From assembly GCF_024346755.1 (NCBI RefSeq), contig NZ_AP024862.1:806001-870000 (forward strand): a DNA stretch of 64,000 bases, written 5' to 3'. This document shows positions 28,040 to 36,427 of this stretch, one piece after another. Position 1 is the stretch's first letter; every line of letters begins with the position of its first letter. The translations under genes were made by a program, and so were the position numbers. This DNA comes from Vibrio aerogenes. GTDB taxonomy: Bacteria > Pseudomonadota > Gammaproteobacteria > Enterobacterales > Vibrionaceae. Below the pieces are notes generated by a model, which ran no database searches, was not told the origin of the DNA, and was given only the letters and a program-made list of their open reading frames with translations.

Positions 28040-29092
28040 ATGAAATTAAAAAATACTATATCCGTCGCATTATGTACTGCGGCTTCTTTTGCATCCGTGA
28101 GTGCTTTCGCAGTCGATAAGGATGTTATCGCAGAACAGTTGGCATCTCAGTTACATGCTTCAGCAAACTTAAATCAGCAAATACAACAGATTGAAAGATC
28201 ACATACACCGGTTCTGGTAAACACATTTTTATCGTCTCAAAACGTTCTCTCAACTCAGTCTATCGGGACAACCACTGAAATGTGGCTTTATCTGCCTAAT
28301 GACCGTGCTTTGGGTGATGATATGTCTGATCTGGTTGTCGCTTATCCGCCATCAGGTGATGAAGACTCATGGACTGACATCGAAGGTTACACGCTCAGTG
28401 GTGAAAAAGTGTCACTGGATGTTGATCAGGAACCCAGTGTTCCGGTGCTTGTCGTTGATGACAACGGCTATTACGCCATGAAAGACAGTGTTAATAAACT
28501 GAATACACTGTTACAAAAAAATGGCTTGCAGAAAAAAGCATCACTGGACTCTCTGTTAAGCACTCAGGCAAGTGCTGCCGCAGGTTTTGATTCAACCAAA
28601 CTGACAAAAGTCAGAGCAAAAGATGTCCATGAAAACTGGATCAAAGGCCCTGCTGAAGCTTACAGCCTGGTCACTGGTGTTCTGACAGGCAACGAACCAC
28701 AAGTCATCGCTGTTGAAATGCCTTACCTTGACTATGGTAAAACAGACTATTACCCAAATCAGATTGTCATCAACTGGTCAAAATATAACTATCGCGCTGT
28801 TGATATGCTGATGTACGAGCATGACTCAGGTACTAATTATAAAGAGCTTGTCAAAGTTCTGGTGACTGCAGTTGGCGCAGCAGGCTCTCTTGCTGGCTGG
28901 GCGCCTTCAGCCGCCGTGGCAGAAATTACCAACCGTGTCATTACTGCAATGCCTGACTCTGTATTTACCGACGATGATGACTTCATCGATGCTTGTTACA
29001 CGCTTGAGCGTGGCAAAACTTATAATGACTTCCACTGTTCATCAAATAATGCGGTTATCAGCATGGAACCTTTCTTCGTTGAAGCGAATTAA
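28040..29092 (+). CDS. Secreted protein of unknown function, copy 2 of a tandem pair
   Basis: Paralogue of the preceding gene, 350 residues, with the same architecture: signal peptide ending SVSAFA, mature start VDKDVIAEQLASQL, then the shared blocks SHTPVLVNTFL, TEMWLYLPNDRAL, VAVEMPYLDY, VTAVGAAGSLAGW and the spaced cysteines (CYTLERGKTYNDFHC). By eye more than half of residues align identically without long gaps. Start chosen at 28040 after GGAG. Divergence is spread along the sequence, so the duplication is not recent. It could be an extracellular binding protein, an inhibitor or an effector; nothing in the sequence decides. A strong terminator follows. Confidence 0.82.
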   Translation: MKLKNTISVALCTAASFASVSAFAVDKDVIAEQLASQLHASANLNQQIQQIERSHTPVLVNTFLSSQNVLSTQSIGTTTEMWLYLPNDRALGDDMSDLVVAYPPSGDEDSWTDIEGYTLSGEKVSLDVDQEPSVPVLVVDDNGYYAMKDSVNKLNTLLQKNGLQKKASLDSLLSTQASAAAGFDSTKLTKVRAKDVHENWIKGPAEAYSLVTGVLTGNEPQVIAVEMPYLDYGKTDYYPNQIVINWSKYNYRAVDMLMYEHDSGTNYKELVKVLVTAVGAAGSLAGWAPSAAVAEITNRVITAMPDSVFTDDDDFIDACYTLERGKTYNDFHCSSNNAVISMEPFFVEAN

Positions 29093-29110
29093 ATCGCTTT
29101 ATCACGAACC

Positions 29111-29136
29111 GGCGGCTGACACAGCCGCCTTTTTTA
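29111..29136 (+). terminator. Terminator after the second secreted paralogue
   Basis: GGCGGCT-GACAC-AGCCGCC followed by TTTTTTATTTAT, a classic intrinsic terminator 18 bp after the stop. Confidence 0.92.
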
Positions 29137-29150
29137 TTTATGGTATAAAA

Positions 29151-29179
29151 AATCCGGCCAGTGAATGACTGGCCGGATT
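29151..29179 (-). terminator. Terminator after the cellulase gene
   Basis: Perfect 12-bp stem AATCCGGCCAGT/ACTGGCCGGATT with loop GAATG, 25 bp past the cellulase stop on the minus strand, with TTTTAT following on that strand. Confidence 0.88.
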
Positions 29180-29204
29180 GAATCGATTGTTTCAGCAGGT
29201 CATT

Positions 29205-30773
29205 TTACTCTTCTGCTGAGTTAACAATGGCCTGGATGACTTCAGGCTGTAATTGTGCGCCACTATTACGGTCAAAGATTGCAAATCCTTTATCACCCGT
29301 CACACCGTTATCCCAGTATACAGGAACCATCTGATGCTCAAGTGCAGACTGAGTGATGTATTTGTCCCAGTACACACGGTATTTTTTATGGTCATCGACA
29401 CTGAGACGGGAGATAGCACCGTACTCACCCATAATGACACCCACACCTTTGGCAACAAACTTATCGTTCATTTTCTGGAACTGTGTATCAACATAAGATT
29501 CATTTGCCCATGTTTCTGTTTTGCTGCTGTCAGTTGCGTCTTTACCCCATTGAGTGATATTGCTGTTTTCGTTCAGCGTAAAGTTATATGGGTCATAATA
29601 GTGAACTTCCATCAACAAATGATCAGTCACTGTGTCTGTTGGGATAGTCGCAAAATTAACCGCGTGATCGATATTGGTATTAAAGCCCTGAACGACAAGG
29701 AAACGGTCTGCGTTTTTACCGCCAGTTGCACGAACCGTATCAACAAAAGTCTGGTTAAAACTGTTCTGAACCGTATAGTACTCTTCTTTCGGTGTACTAT
29801 AGTCACCATCAACCATCACTTCATTTGTTCCTGCAAACAGCAAACGGTGATCATAATCTTTAAAGTGTGTTGCAATTTGTTTCCACATCACTGCCAGACG
29901 ATTATTCACATACTCTTGTTTCTCATAAGTTGGCTGCATCCAGCCGCCATCCCAGTGAATATTCAGAAGAACATATAAGTCATCTTTCAGTGCATAGTTA
30001 ACAACCTCTTCCACACGCGTCATCCATTCATCTTTAATTGTGAATGTCGACTCGTCAGAAAATTTACTCCATGCAACAGGTAAACGGACTGTTTTGAAAC
30101 CAGCAGCTTTGACAGCATCAAATAATTTTTGAGTCAGTTTTGGATTTCCCCAGGCAGTTTCCCCACCAATGGCATCCAGCGTATTACCCGCATTCCAGCC
30201 AACACCCATCAGCTCAGTCAAAGCAACAGCATCTGACGCTTTTCCGGATGTTGAATCATCACCACCGGTTGTCGAACCATCATCACCGCCCGTTGTACCA
30301 CCATTATCACCACCGGTTGAAGTCCCGTCATCGCCTGTCGACGTGCCGTCATCTCCACCTGTCGTTGTACCATCATCAGTACTGCCGGTGTCTTCGGTCA
30401 AACAGCGGGTTATCGCAGCTGCCGAGTTTTCCCCATCACCCTGAAAACCAAATTCAACAGATTTACCTGGCTCAATGGTGCCGTTCCAGCCCATATCACT
30501 GATCGTATATGGGTTCGTTCCAGACAATTTAGCACTCCAGATACTGGTGATTGTGGTATCACCTGTATAAGATAACTCCAAATCCCAGCCGTTGATCGCT
30601 GTATCTGTGTCATTCGTAATTGTCACTGCACTGACAAATCCGGCTCCCCAATCACTTTTCACCGTGTAATCACACTGAACTGCCAGTGCCTGAGATGAAA
30701 ATAATGCAGCTGCCAGCATAAGCCCGCCGGACTTAAGCGGAAACAAACATCTTTTTATCTTATTCGCGAACAT
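29205..30773 (-). CDS. Secreted cellulase: CBM2 plus GH5 endoglucanase
   Basis: Extracellular endo-beta-1,4-glucanase of about 522 residues. The ATG at 30773 has AAAGGAAAGG directly upstream, while the longer start has no ribosome site. Order: signal peptide ending SSQALA; a carbohydrate-binding module of family 2 (about residues 32-130) starting VQCDYTVKSDWGAGF with conserved tryptophans; a linker of repeated G-D-T-S-rich units (about 130-180); then a GH5 catalytic barrel. The acid/base is Glu318 in AGTNEVM, and the nucleophile is Glu450 in MGEYGAI. Module order and the loose linker are typical of cellulases leaving by type II secretion. Single-gene unit bounded by a terminator. Confidence 0.94.
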   Translation of the reverse strand: MFANKIKRCLFPLKSGGLMLAAALFSSQALAVQCDYTVKSDWGAGFVSAVTITNDTDTAINGWDLELSYTGDTTITSIWSAKLSGTNPYTISDMGWNGTIEPGKSVEFGFQGDGENSAAAITRCLTEDTGSTDDGTTTGGDDGTSTGDDGTSTGGDNGGTTGGDDGSTTGGDDSTSGKASDAVALTELMGVGWNAGNTLDAIGGETAWGNPKLTQKLFDAVKAAGFKTVRLPVAWSKFSDESTFTIKDEWMTRVEEVVNYALKDDLYVLLNIHWDGGWMQPTYEKQEYVNNRLAVMWKQIATHFKDYDHRLLFAGTNEVMVDGDYSTPKEEYYTVQNSFNQTFVDTVRATGGKNADRFLVVQGFNTNIDHAVNFATIPTDTVTDHLLMEVHYYDPYNFTLNENSNITQWGKDATDSSKTETWANESYVDTQFQKMNDKFVAKGVGVIMGEYGAISRLSVDDHKKYRVYWDKYITQSALEHQMVPVYWDNGVTGDKGFAIFDRNSGAQLQPEVIQAIVNSAEE

Positions 30774-31244
30774 AACCTTTCCTTTCATATAAATTTAGCC
30801 AACGAACGGACATCCGCCCGGAAGTGCAGATGGAAATGTCAAATCCCGATCTGTTTTCCCTGCAGATATCATCAGACAATAAGCGCCTTTTCTCCCGGCA
30901 ATTCTCTTGCATACAAGTACACACTTCATTGTTTTGATAAACAATCAGGCTGTCAGATTGCACCATGTTTTTCAACAAGCTGATTGTCAAAAAACAAAGT
31001 ATATTCAGTATGTTAAACAATATGACGCACTGTATCTGTGCACAGGAGAAAAACGCTTATTGCTGAATTTATTTCGCATTAAGCCACTGGGAGATGCAAA
31101 TTATGATTGTCAAAGTCTGACGGCGATGCAAAAAATTGCATAAAATGGAATTAAATTAAACATAATTCATATGAATTTTATGATCTAAAATTATAATTAG
31201 CGGAATATATACATTTGGCATTATTCGCATAATCATTAACTATA
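30774..31244. promoter_or_regulatory. Intergenic region upstream of the cellulase gene
   Basis: About 470 bp without a supported gene. A short plus-strand open frame at 30907-31143 has no ribosome site and no plausible product. A perfect 14-bp palindrome AATTCATATGAATT is at 31164-31177. The region should contain the cellulase promoter on the minus strand. Confidence 0.45.
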
Positions 31245-31275
31245 TAAATAAAAGACCCCTGAATAAATTCAGAGG
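31245..31275 (-). terminator. Terminator after folE
   Basis: CCCCTGAA (31256-31263) pairs with TTCAGAGG (31268-31275) with a 4-base loop. On the minus strand the stem is followed by TCTTTTATTTA. Confidence 0.8.
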
Positions 31276-31303
31276 CCTGATGATTTAGTGGCGTAAAATT
31301 GTT

Positions 31304-31960
31304 TTAACTTTTAAGTCCGTGTAAAAACTCAGCACGAGTCGCCGGGTTTGTTTTGAACAAGCCACCCAGTGCTGTTGTTGTTGTCTCACTGGTTGCATCC
31401 ATCACACCGCGGGATTTAACACAATAGTGCGTGGCATCCATCGTCACCGCAACATCATCCGACTCAAGTAAAGTCTGTAAAGCGACCAGAATTTGTTGTG
31501 TCATCCGCTCCTGAACCTGAGGTCGTTGAGCAAAAAAACGAACAATCCGGTTGATTTTGGACAGCCCGATAATCTTTCCGCGTGGGATATAAGCTACCGC
31601 AGCTTTCCCGTCAATAGTCACTAAATGATGTTCACAGGTACTGGTCACGGTAATATCTTTTACCCGGACCATTTCACTGACATTCATTTTATTTTCAATC
31701 ACAGTGATCTTAGGGAAATTATGGTAATCCAGCCCGGAAAACACCTCATCCACATACATTTTGGCGATACGATGCGGTGTTTCTTCAAGACTGTCATCCG
31801 TCAGGTCCAGCCCCAGTAAATGAAGAATCTCGCGCATATGGTATTCAATTTTATCTTTTTTCTCACTCCGGCCCACAGTATTCGGACACATAGGAGTTTC
31901 AAGTCCACGACTCTCAAGTGCATTTTTAACGAGCAGCGCTGCCTCGCTCAGACCTGACAT
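31304..31960 (-). CDS. folE: GTP cyclohydrolase I
   Basis: First enzyme of folate synthesis: GTP to 7,8-dihydroneopterin triphosphate. The protein has 218 residues; E. coli FolE has 222. Zinc ligands are visible in TSTCEHHL (Cys and His) and in HYCVKSRGV (second Cys). [26 protein letters not shown] is the conserved core. AGAGGT precedes the ATG. Divergent from moeA, with both making pterin-derived cofactors from GTP, although the pathways are separate. Single-gene unit with its own terminator. Confidence 0.97.
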   Translation of the reverse strand: MSGLSEAALLVKNALESRGLETPMCPNTVGRSEKKDKIEYHMREILHLLGLDLTDDSLEETPHRIAKMYVDEVFSGLDYHNFPKITVIENKMNVSEMVRVKDITVTSTCEHHLVTIDGKAAVAYIPRGKIIGLSKINRIVRFFAQRPQVQERMTQQILVALQTLLESDDVAVTMDATHYCVKSRGVMDATSETTTTALGGLFKTNPATRAEFLHGLKS

Positions 31961-32121
31961 TACATTACCTCTCTGTTACCTCTATCCTTCCCGGATGGCT
32001 GACAAGAATACTCGCAATTTGTCATAATTACATCCACATTTTACGACCGGGCATTATCGTGCAACGCAATTCATGGTAAAGTGCCGGCTGAAATATCAAC
32101 ATTAAAACAGGATTTTCAGAT

Positions 32122-33360
32122 ATGGGGTGTTGTGATACCAACGGTATGCTTCCTGTCGAAGATGCCATTCAGCTCATGCTGAGCTCAGTTTCTCCCGTCA
32201 ACCGCATTCAAACCTTGCCTCTTCAGGCTGCACTGGGATTTGTTCTTTCCGACTCTGTTTATTCTCCCTGTGATGTACCGCCATTTAATAACTCTGCGAT
32301 GGATGGTTATGCTGTCCGGCGCAGTGACTTAGACATATCGGATACACTATCACTATGTGGTAAAGCCTATGCCGGAAGACCCTATGAAGGTCACTGGCCT
32401 TCAGGCACATGTATCCGGATTATGACCGGAGCACCGGTGCCGGAAGCGTGCGATGCCGTCATCATGCAGGAAAAAACAGAAGTCATTGGCGATAAAATCA
32501 GATTTCTGACCACTCAGGTAAAACCTCAGGCCAACATTCGTCCAAAGGGAGACGACATGCAGGCCGGACAGGAAATTTTTCCGGCCGGAACAAAACTGAC
32601 AGTGCGCCACTTACCGGTTCTGGCGTCTCTGGGAATCTGTGAAGTCAGGGTCTTTGAAAAACCCAAAGTCGCCTTCTTCTCCACGGGTGATGAATTATGT
32701 CCGCCGGGACATCCCTTAAAAGCAGGTCAGATCTATGACAGCAATCGTTACGCAATCCGCCCGATGCTGGAACGCTTTGGCTGCGAAGCGATTGATTTGG
32801 GTATCATGCCGGATGATCCTGAGCAGTTAACCGCAACCTTTCAACAAGCACAGTCAGAAGCTGACGTTGTCATTACTTCCGGTGGCGTGAGTGTTGGAGA
32901 AGCGGATTATACCAAGCTGGTTCTCAAATCACTGGGAGAAATCAATTTCTGGAAAATTGCGATGAAGCCCGGCAAGCCTTTTGCGTTTGGTCAATTAGAG
33001 AATGCACTATTCTGCGGTCTGCCCGGCAATCCGGTTTCAGCGGTCAATACCCTGCATGCACTGGTGCGCCCGATGCTGGCCAAACTTTCCGGCTGGAGCC
33101 AGTGGCAGGCAGAACCACAATTACCGGCAATCACAAAGTCCCGTCTGAAAAAAACGCCGGGCAGAACGGATTATCAGCGGGGAATTTATACGATTGAGGA
33201 CGGCCAGGTCTGTGTCGGGAATGCAGGCAACCAGAGTTCAGGTGCTTTTAAGGCCATGAGTGTCGCCAACTGTTTTATCATTCTCGAACGGGAACGGGCA
33301 AGCGTTGAACCCGGAGAAACCGTTCAGATTCAGCCTTTTGATACCAGCTTATATTATTGA
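32122..33360 (+). CDS. moeA: Molybdopterin molybdenumtransferase MoeA
   Basis: Inserts molybdenum into adenylylated molybdopterin in the last steps of cofactor assembly. The protein has 412 residues, the normal length. Landmarks are NNSAMDGYAVR near residue 60, GDDMQAGQEIFPAGTKL near 140, the MPT-binding TSGGVSVGEADYTK near 255 and GLPGNPVSAVNTL near 300. The C-terminal domain IV ends with GETVQIQPF. It starts the moeA-moeB-sseA cluster, with 30 bp to moeB. Works downstream of the uptake system modABC found 18 kb away. Confidence 0.96.
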   Translation: MGCCDTNGMLPVEDAIQLMLSSVSPVNRIQTLPLQAALGFVLSDSVYSPCDVPPFNNSAMDGYAVRRSDLDISDTLSLCGKAYAGRPYEGHWPSGTCIRIMTGAPVPEACDAVIMQEKTEVIGDKIRFLTTQVKPQANIRPKGDDMQAGQEIFPAGTKLTVRHLPVLASLGICEVRVFEKPKVAFFSTGDELCPPGHPLKAGQIYDSNRYAIRPMLERFGCEAIDLGIMPDDPEQLTATFQQAQSEADVVITSGGVSVGEADYTKLVLKSLGEINFWKIAMKPGKPFAFGQLENALFCGLPGNPVSAVNTLHALVRPMLAKLSGWSQWQAEPQLPAITKSRLKKTPGRTDYQRGIYTIEDGQVCVGNAGNQSSGAFKAMSVANCFIILERERASVEPGETVQIQPFDTSLYY

Positions 33361-33390
33361 GCACGATTTGCCGGAAGGAAAAAGGAACCC

Positions 33391-34173
33391 ATGAAAAAAC
33401 AGAAAACCCCGGAGCAGGACATCGCTGAACTTTCAGATGAAGAGATTCTCCGGTATAACCGACACATCAGCCTGAAAGGCTTCGACTTTTCCGGACAGGA
33501 ATCACTGAAAAGCAGCCGCGTTTTGATCATTGGTGCCGGCGGTCTTGGATGTGCTTCCAGCCAATACCTCGCATGTGCCGGAATTGGTGTAATCACGCTG
33601 GTCGATGACGATCAGGTTGAATTATCCAATCTACAGCGTCAGGTATTGCATACTGACAATGACATTGGCCGGCTGAAAGTTGAATCGGCTAAAGCCTCAC
33701 TTCAACAGTTAAACCCGCATATCGATATCAGGACAGTGGCGCAACGTTTATCCAGCGGGGAACTATCTGAGCTGATTCAGAGACATGATGCCGTCATTGA
33801 TGCCAGTGATAATCTGGATACCCGGAATCAAATTAATCAACAATGCTACCGCCATCAAACGCCCCTGATTTCAGGGGCAGCAATCCGGATGGAAGGATTT
33901 CTCAGTGTCTTCACTTATCATGATGATGAACCGTGTTATCAATGTTTCAGTCATCTCTTTGGTGCCCACGCCCCAACTTGTGCCGAGAATGGCGTGCTCT
34001 CTCCCGTGGTTGGTATCATCGGCAGTATGCAGGCGCTCGAAGTCATTAAGGTGCTGACAAATTACGGGCAGCCACTCCGGCAAAAAGTATTATTGTTCGA
34101 TGCATTTAAAATGAGCTGGCGGGAAATGAAACTACCGCAAAACCCGGCATGCCCGGTATGTGCTCAGCAATAA
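33391..34173 (+). CDS. moeB: Molybdopterin-synthase adenylyltransferase MoeB
   Basis: Activates the C-terminus of MoaD by adenylation so that sulphur can be added. The protein has 260 residues. The nucleotide-binding loop is IIGAGGLGCASSQYL near residue 50, followed by DDDQVELSNLQRQVLH. The four zinc cysteines are in CYQC (near residue 190) and CPVC at the very end. The catalytic-loop region PTCAEN is present. AAGGA precedes the ATG. Follows moeA by 30 bp and precedes the sulphurtransferase gene by 58 bp, so the three are probably one transcript. Confidence 0.96.
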   Translation: MKKQKTPEQDIAELSDEEILRYNRHISLKGFDFSGQESLKSSRVLIIGAGGLGCASSQYLACAGIGVITLVDDDQVELSNLQRQVLHTDNDIGRLKVESAKASLQQLNPHIDIRTVAQRLSSGELSELIQRHDAVIDASDNLDTRNQINQQCYRHQTPLISGAAIRMEGFLSVFTYHDDEPCYQCFSHLFGAHAPTCAENGVLSPVVGIIGSMQALEVIKVLTNYGQPLRQKVLLFDAFKMSWREMKLPQNPACPVCAQQ

Positions 34174-34231
34174 ATTCAGAACGATTCGAATCGAATTCCT
34201 GATTATCAACTTATTCAAGAGGAAATTGAAA

Positions 34232-35062
34232 ATGTCCCCGATTGTTTCCTGCTCATGGCTGTATCAAAACCGGTTTGACCCGCGCCTCGTTATTCTGGAT
34301 GCCAGCATTGAATTCCAGATTCCAGCCGCACCGGAAAAAGATACAACCAACGTTATCGCAGGTGCCAGACGCTTTGATTACGATCATGTGTTTTGTGACC
34401 CGGATAATCCCCTGCCCCACATGATGCCTGATGAAGTGCGATTCAACCAACAGGCCAAAGCACTCGGGCTCAATCAGGACTCCCTGATTGTCGTCTACGA
34501 TAACTGTGGCACATTCGCATCTCCGCGAGCATGGTGGATGCTCAAAGCAATGGGACATCAGGAAGTTTATGTACTGAATGGCGGACTGACAGAATGGAAA
34601 AAACAGAATATGCCGCTCTCTCAAACTTATGAAGCGCCAGCAGCACCCGGAAATTTTTCCGGCCGGTTAGACCAGACATATTTCGTGAATACGGACTATG
34701 TGCTGCAACAAATCAGTGATCAATCCAGCCAGACACTTGACGCGCGCAGCTTTGAACGTTTCGCCGGACAAATCCCGGAACCCCGGGAAGGACTACGAAG
34801 CGGACATATTCCCGGTGCCACAAACTTTCCTTTCGTTCAGGTCATGGATCAACACTGTTTCAAATCAGCTGAGTCACTGAAACCTGTTGTTTCCTCTGTC
34901 TTGTCAGACCACGCCAGTGAATATATTTTTAGTTGTGGTTCCGGCGTCACGGCCTGCATCATCCTGCTGGCAGCATATATTTGCGGATATGACAGGCTGA
35001 GCGTATATGATGGCTCATGGACCGAATGGGGCCAAAGCCAGCACCCACTGGAAACCGCATAA
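34232..35062 (+). CDS. sseA: 3-Mercaptopyruvate sulfurtransferase (SseA-like)
   Basis: Two-domain rhodanese of 276 residues that transfers sulphur from 3-mercaptopyruvate (or thiosulphate) to acceptors. The start at 34232 follows AAGAGGAAA; an upstream in-frame start would overlap moeB and has no ribosome site. The N-terminal domain (about 1-140) is inactive and includes the linker segment YDNCGTFASPRAWW. The C-terminal domain has the active Cys235 in CGSGVTAC, whose loop CGSGVT is the SseA type and differs from the thiosulphate rhodanese loop. Its place behind moeA-moeB suggests a role in sulphur supply to molybdopterin synthesis; E. coli YnjE is a precedent, but this is inference. Its stop is 6 bp from the convergent SorC gene stop. 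Confidence 0.9.
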   Translation: MSPIVSCSWLYQNRFDPRLVILDASIEFQIPAAPEKDTTNVIAGARRFDYDHVFCDPDNPLPHMMPDEVRFNQQAKALGLNQDSLIVVYDNCGTFASPRAWWMLKAMGHQEVYVLNGGLTEWKKQNMPLSQTYEAPAAPGNFSGRLDQTYFVNTDYVLQQISDQSSQTLDARSFERFAGQIPEPREGLRSGHIPGATNFPFVQVMDQHCFKSAESLKPVVSSVLSDHASEYIFSCGSGVTACIILLAAYICGYDRLSVYDGSWTEWGQSQHPLETA

Positions 35063-35068
35063 CCAAAA

Positions 35069-36058
35069 TCAACGGGCACTGACGACCGACATCTGCTCAT
35101 CCAGATTCAGAACCGTCAGTGCATTCGAAACACTGGTTGCAATCACATCCACCGCACCTGTCCTTAATGCTCCCAGCAATGCCAGTGGCTTACTGTTCTC
35201 AGCCGCAATCGCAATGACTTCAGCAATCGGCCTGAATTCATCAATACTCAGCCCGATAATCCGGTCACTCATCATTGTCTGTGCGATCTTTCCCTGAACA
35301 TCAAAAAAATCATAACCGGCAAAATCTCCGACCACACCTTGCTGCAAGCGGGACTGAACAACTTCTTCAGGTGTAAACCACCCCAGATCAACCATATAAC
35401 TGTGCTCGCTCATGTCACCAACACCCACCAGTGCCACATCAGCTTTCCGGGCCAGATCCAATGTCTGCTTAACGGTTTCATTTTCCATGAAAACCAGTTT
35501 CTGAGCACGGTTCTCTGCATAAGCCGGTGCATACAACGTCTCTGATGTTCCGCCATATTTTTTCGCCATTTGCCGACAAATATGATCGGCATTAAACATC
35601 CCGCCTCTCGGGTGAATACCACCAATACTACAAACAAATTTGACATCTCTTTCAGGAATCACTCCCACATGATGCGCCACAGCGGAGACATTCCGTCCCT
35701 GACCGACAGCAACCACCTGACCATTTTTCAAACTTCCTGACAAATAGCGGGACACCAGTCCGGCCACCTGATCCCGTTGTTTCTCTTCATTCGGTTCATC
35801 GAGAGCAATCAACGCACGCCGGATACCGAAACGGTCAATCAACCGCTGTTCAACTTTGGCACTAAACACCGGGTGATACTTGACGGTAATCTCAACGATA
35901 CCTTCATCCCTGGCCTGTTTGAGCATACGCCCAACCTTTGCCCGTGAGACAGAAAACTTTCGGGAGATTTCTTCCTGTGTCGCCCCATCCTGATAGTAAG
36001 CGACCGAAATTTCAGTCAGCAAATCAGAATCTTCAACTGAGATATGTTTTGAGTTCAT
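35069..36058 (-). CDS. SorC/DeoR-type sugar-binding transcriptional regulator
   Basis: Regulator of about 329 residues. I start at the ATG at 36058 (MNSKHISVEDSDL) since the longer frame needs a TTG without ribosome site. The N-terminal helix-turn-helix lies in TQEEISRKFSVSRAKVGRMLKQA. The large C-terminal domain (from about residue 60) is the SorC sugar-phosphate-binding fold: VAVGQGRNVSAVAHHVG, GGIHPRGG, LVGVGDMSEHS and the end GALRTGAVDVIATSVSNALTVL. It is divergent from tal-tkt, as I recall for Vibrio chromosome II, and probably controls them in response to a sugar phosphate. Repeats of one palindrome in the shared promoter region support this. Confidence 0.88.
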   Translation of the reverse strand: MNSKHISVEDSDLLTEISVAYYQDGATQEEISRKFSVSRAKVGRMLKQARDEGIVEITVKYHPVFSAKVEQRLIDRFGIRRALIALDEPNEEKQRDQVAGLVSRYLSGSLKNGQVVAVGQGRNVSAVAHHVGVIPERDVKFVCSIGGIHPRGGMFNADHICRQMAKKYGGTSETLYAPAYAENRAQKLVFMENETVKQTLDLARKADVALVGVGDMSEHSYMVDLGWFTPEEVVQSRLQQGVVGDFAGYDFFDVQGKIAQTMMSDRIIGLSIDEFRPIAEVIAIAAENSKPLALLGALRTGAVDVIATSVSNALTVLNLDEQMSVVSAR

Positions 36059-36122
36059 CAGGCACCCATTCAATTTTTCGTCAATACTTGACGTTGCATC
36101 ATAAAGCATTTGCAGCGACAAC

Positions 36123-36136
36123 TAAACATTTGCTCA
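36123..36136 (-). promoter_or_regulatory. Candidate SorC-regulator operator, copy 1
   Basis: Read on the minus strand it is TGAGCAAATGTTTA, matching 12 of 14 positions of the palindrome at 36335. It lies about 65 bp upstream of the regulator's own start. Confidence 0.4.
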
Positions 36137-36143
36137 CAATCAA

Positions 36144-36155
36144 AACAAATGTTCA
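36144..36155 (+). promoter_or_regulatory. Candidate SorC-regulator operator, copy 2
   Basis: AACAAATGTTCA, identical to the core of the palindrome at 36335 and about two helical turns from copy 1. Confidence 0.5.
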
Positions 36156-36334
36156 ATGTCCTTCTTGCCCTGTTTCTTCCGGAAAGATGCATATTTTTTA
36201 CTCGCCTTTGGTGTTTTTTGGCATTGGTTTACAAGGAATCATACAATTAGCGACATCACCTAAAATAATTCATTCTTATCGATTGACATTACCGAAAGTT
36301 CAGATAAATATGGACTTATCATTTACTCACATAT

Positions 36335-36348
36335 TGAACAAATGTTCA
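36335..36348 (+). promoter_or_regulatory. Candidate SorC-regulator operator, copy 3, before tal
   Basis: TGAACA-AA-TGTTCA, a perfect 6-bp inverted repeat with a 2-bp spacer, 80 bp before the tal start. The exact repetition of its core on the regulator side makes it the best operator candidate. Confidence 0.6.
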
Positions 36349-36427
36349 GAGTACACAGCAGACCGGATAAAAACATAAATACCGGTGCTCCGGACAGCCT
36401 GACCGATCCAAAAGAGGATGACAGAAC

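Larger units (their letters stand above)
36059..36427. promoter_or_regulatory. Divergent SorC-regulator / tal promoter region
   Basis: 369 bp, AT-rich, no gene. It contains an exact 12-mer AACAAATGTTCA twice (36144-36155, 36337-36348) plus one related copy on the opposite strand at 36123-36136 and possibly another near 36103. These flank the region toward both genes. Confidence 0.65.

Noticed and set aside
30200..30400. CRISPR-like or minisatellite repeats
   Set aside because: This is the G-D-T-S-rich linker of the cellulase; the DNA repetition comes from the coded repeat and has no spacers.
30907..31143. A 78-codon plus-strand open frame upstream of the cellulase gene
   Set aside because: No ribosome site, unusual composition and location in a probable promoter region.
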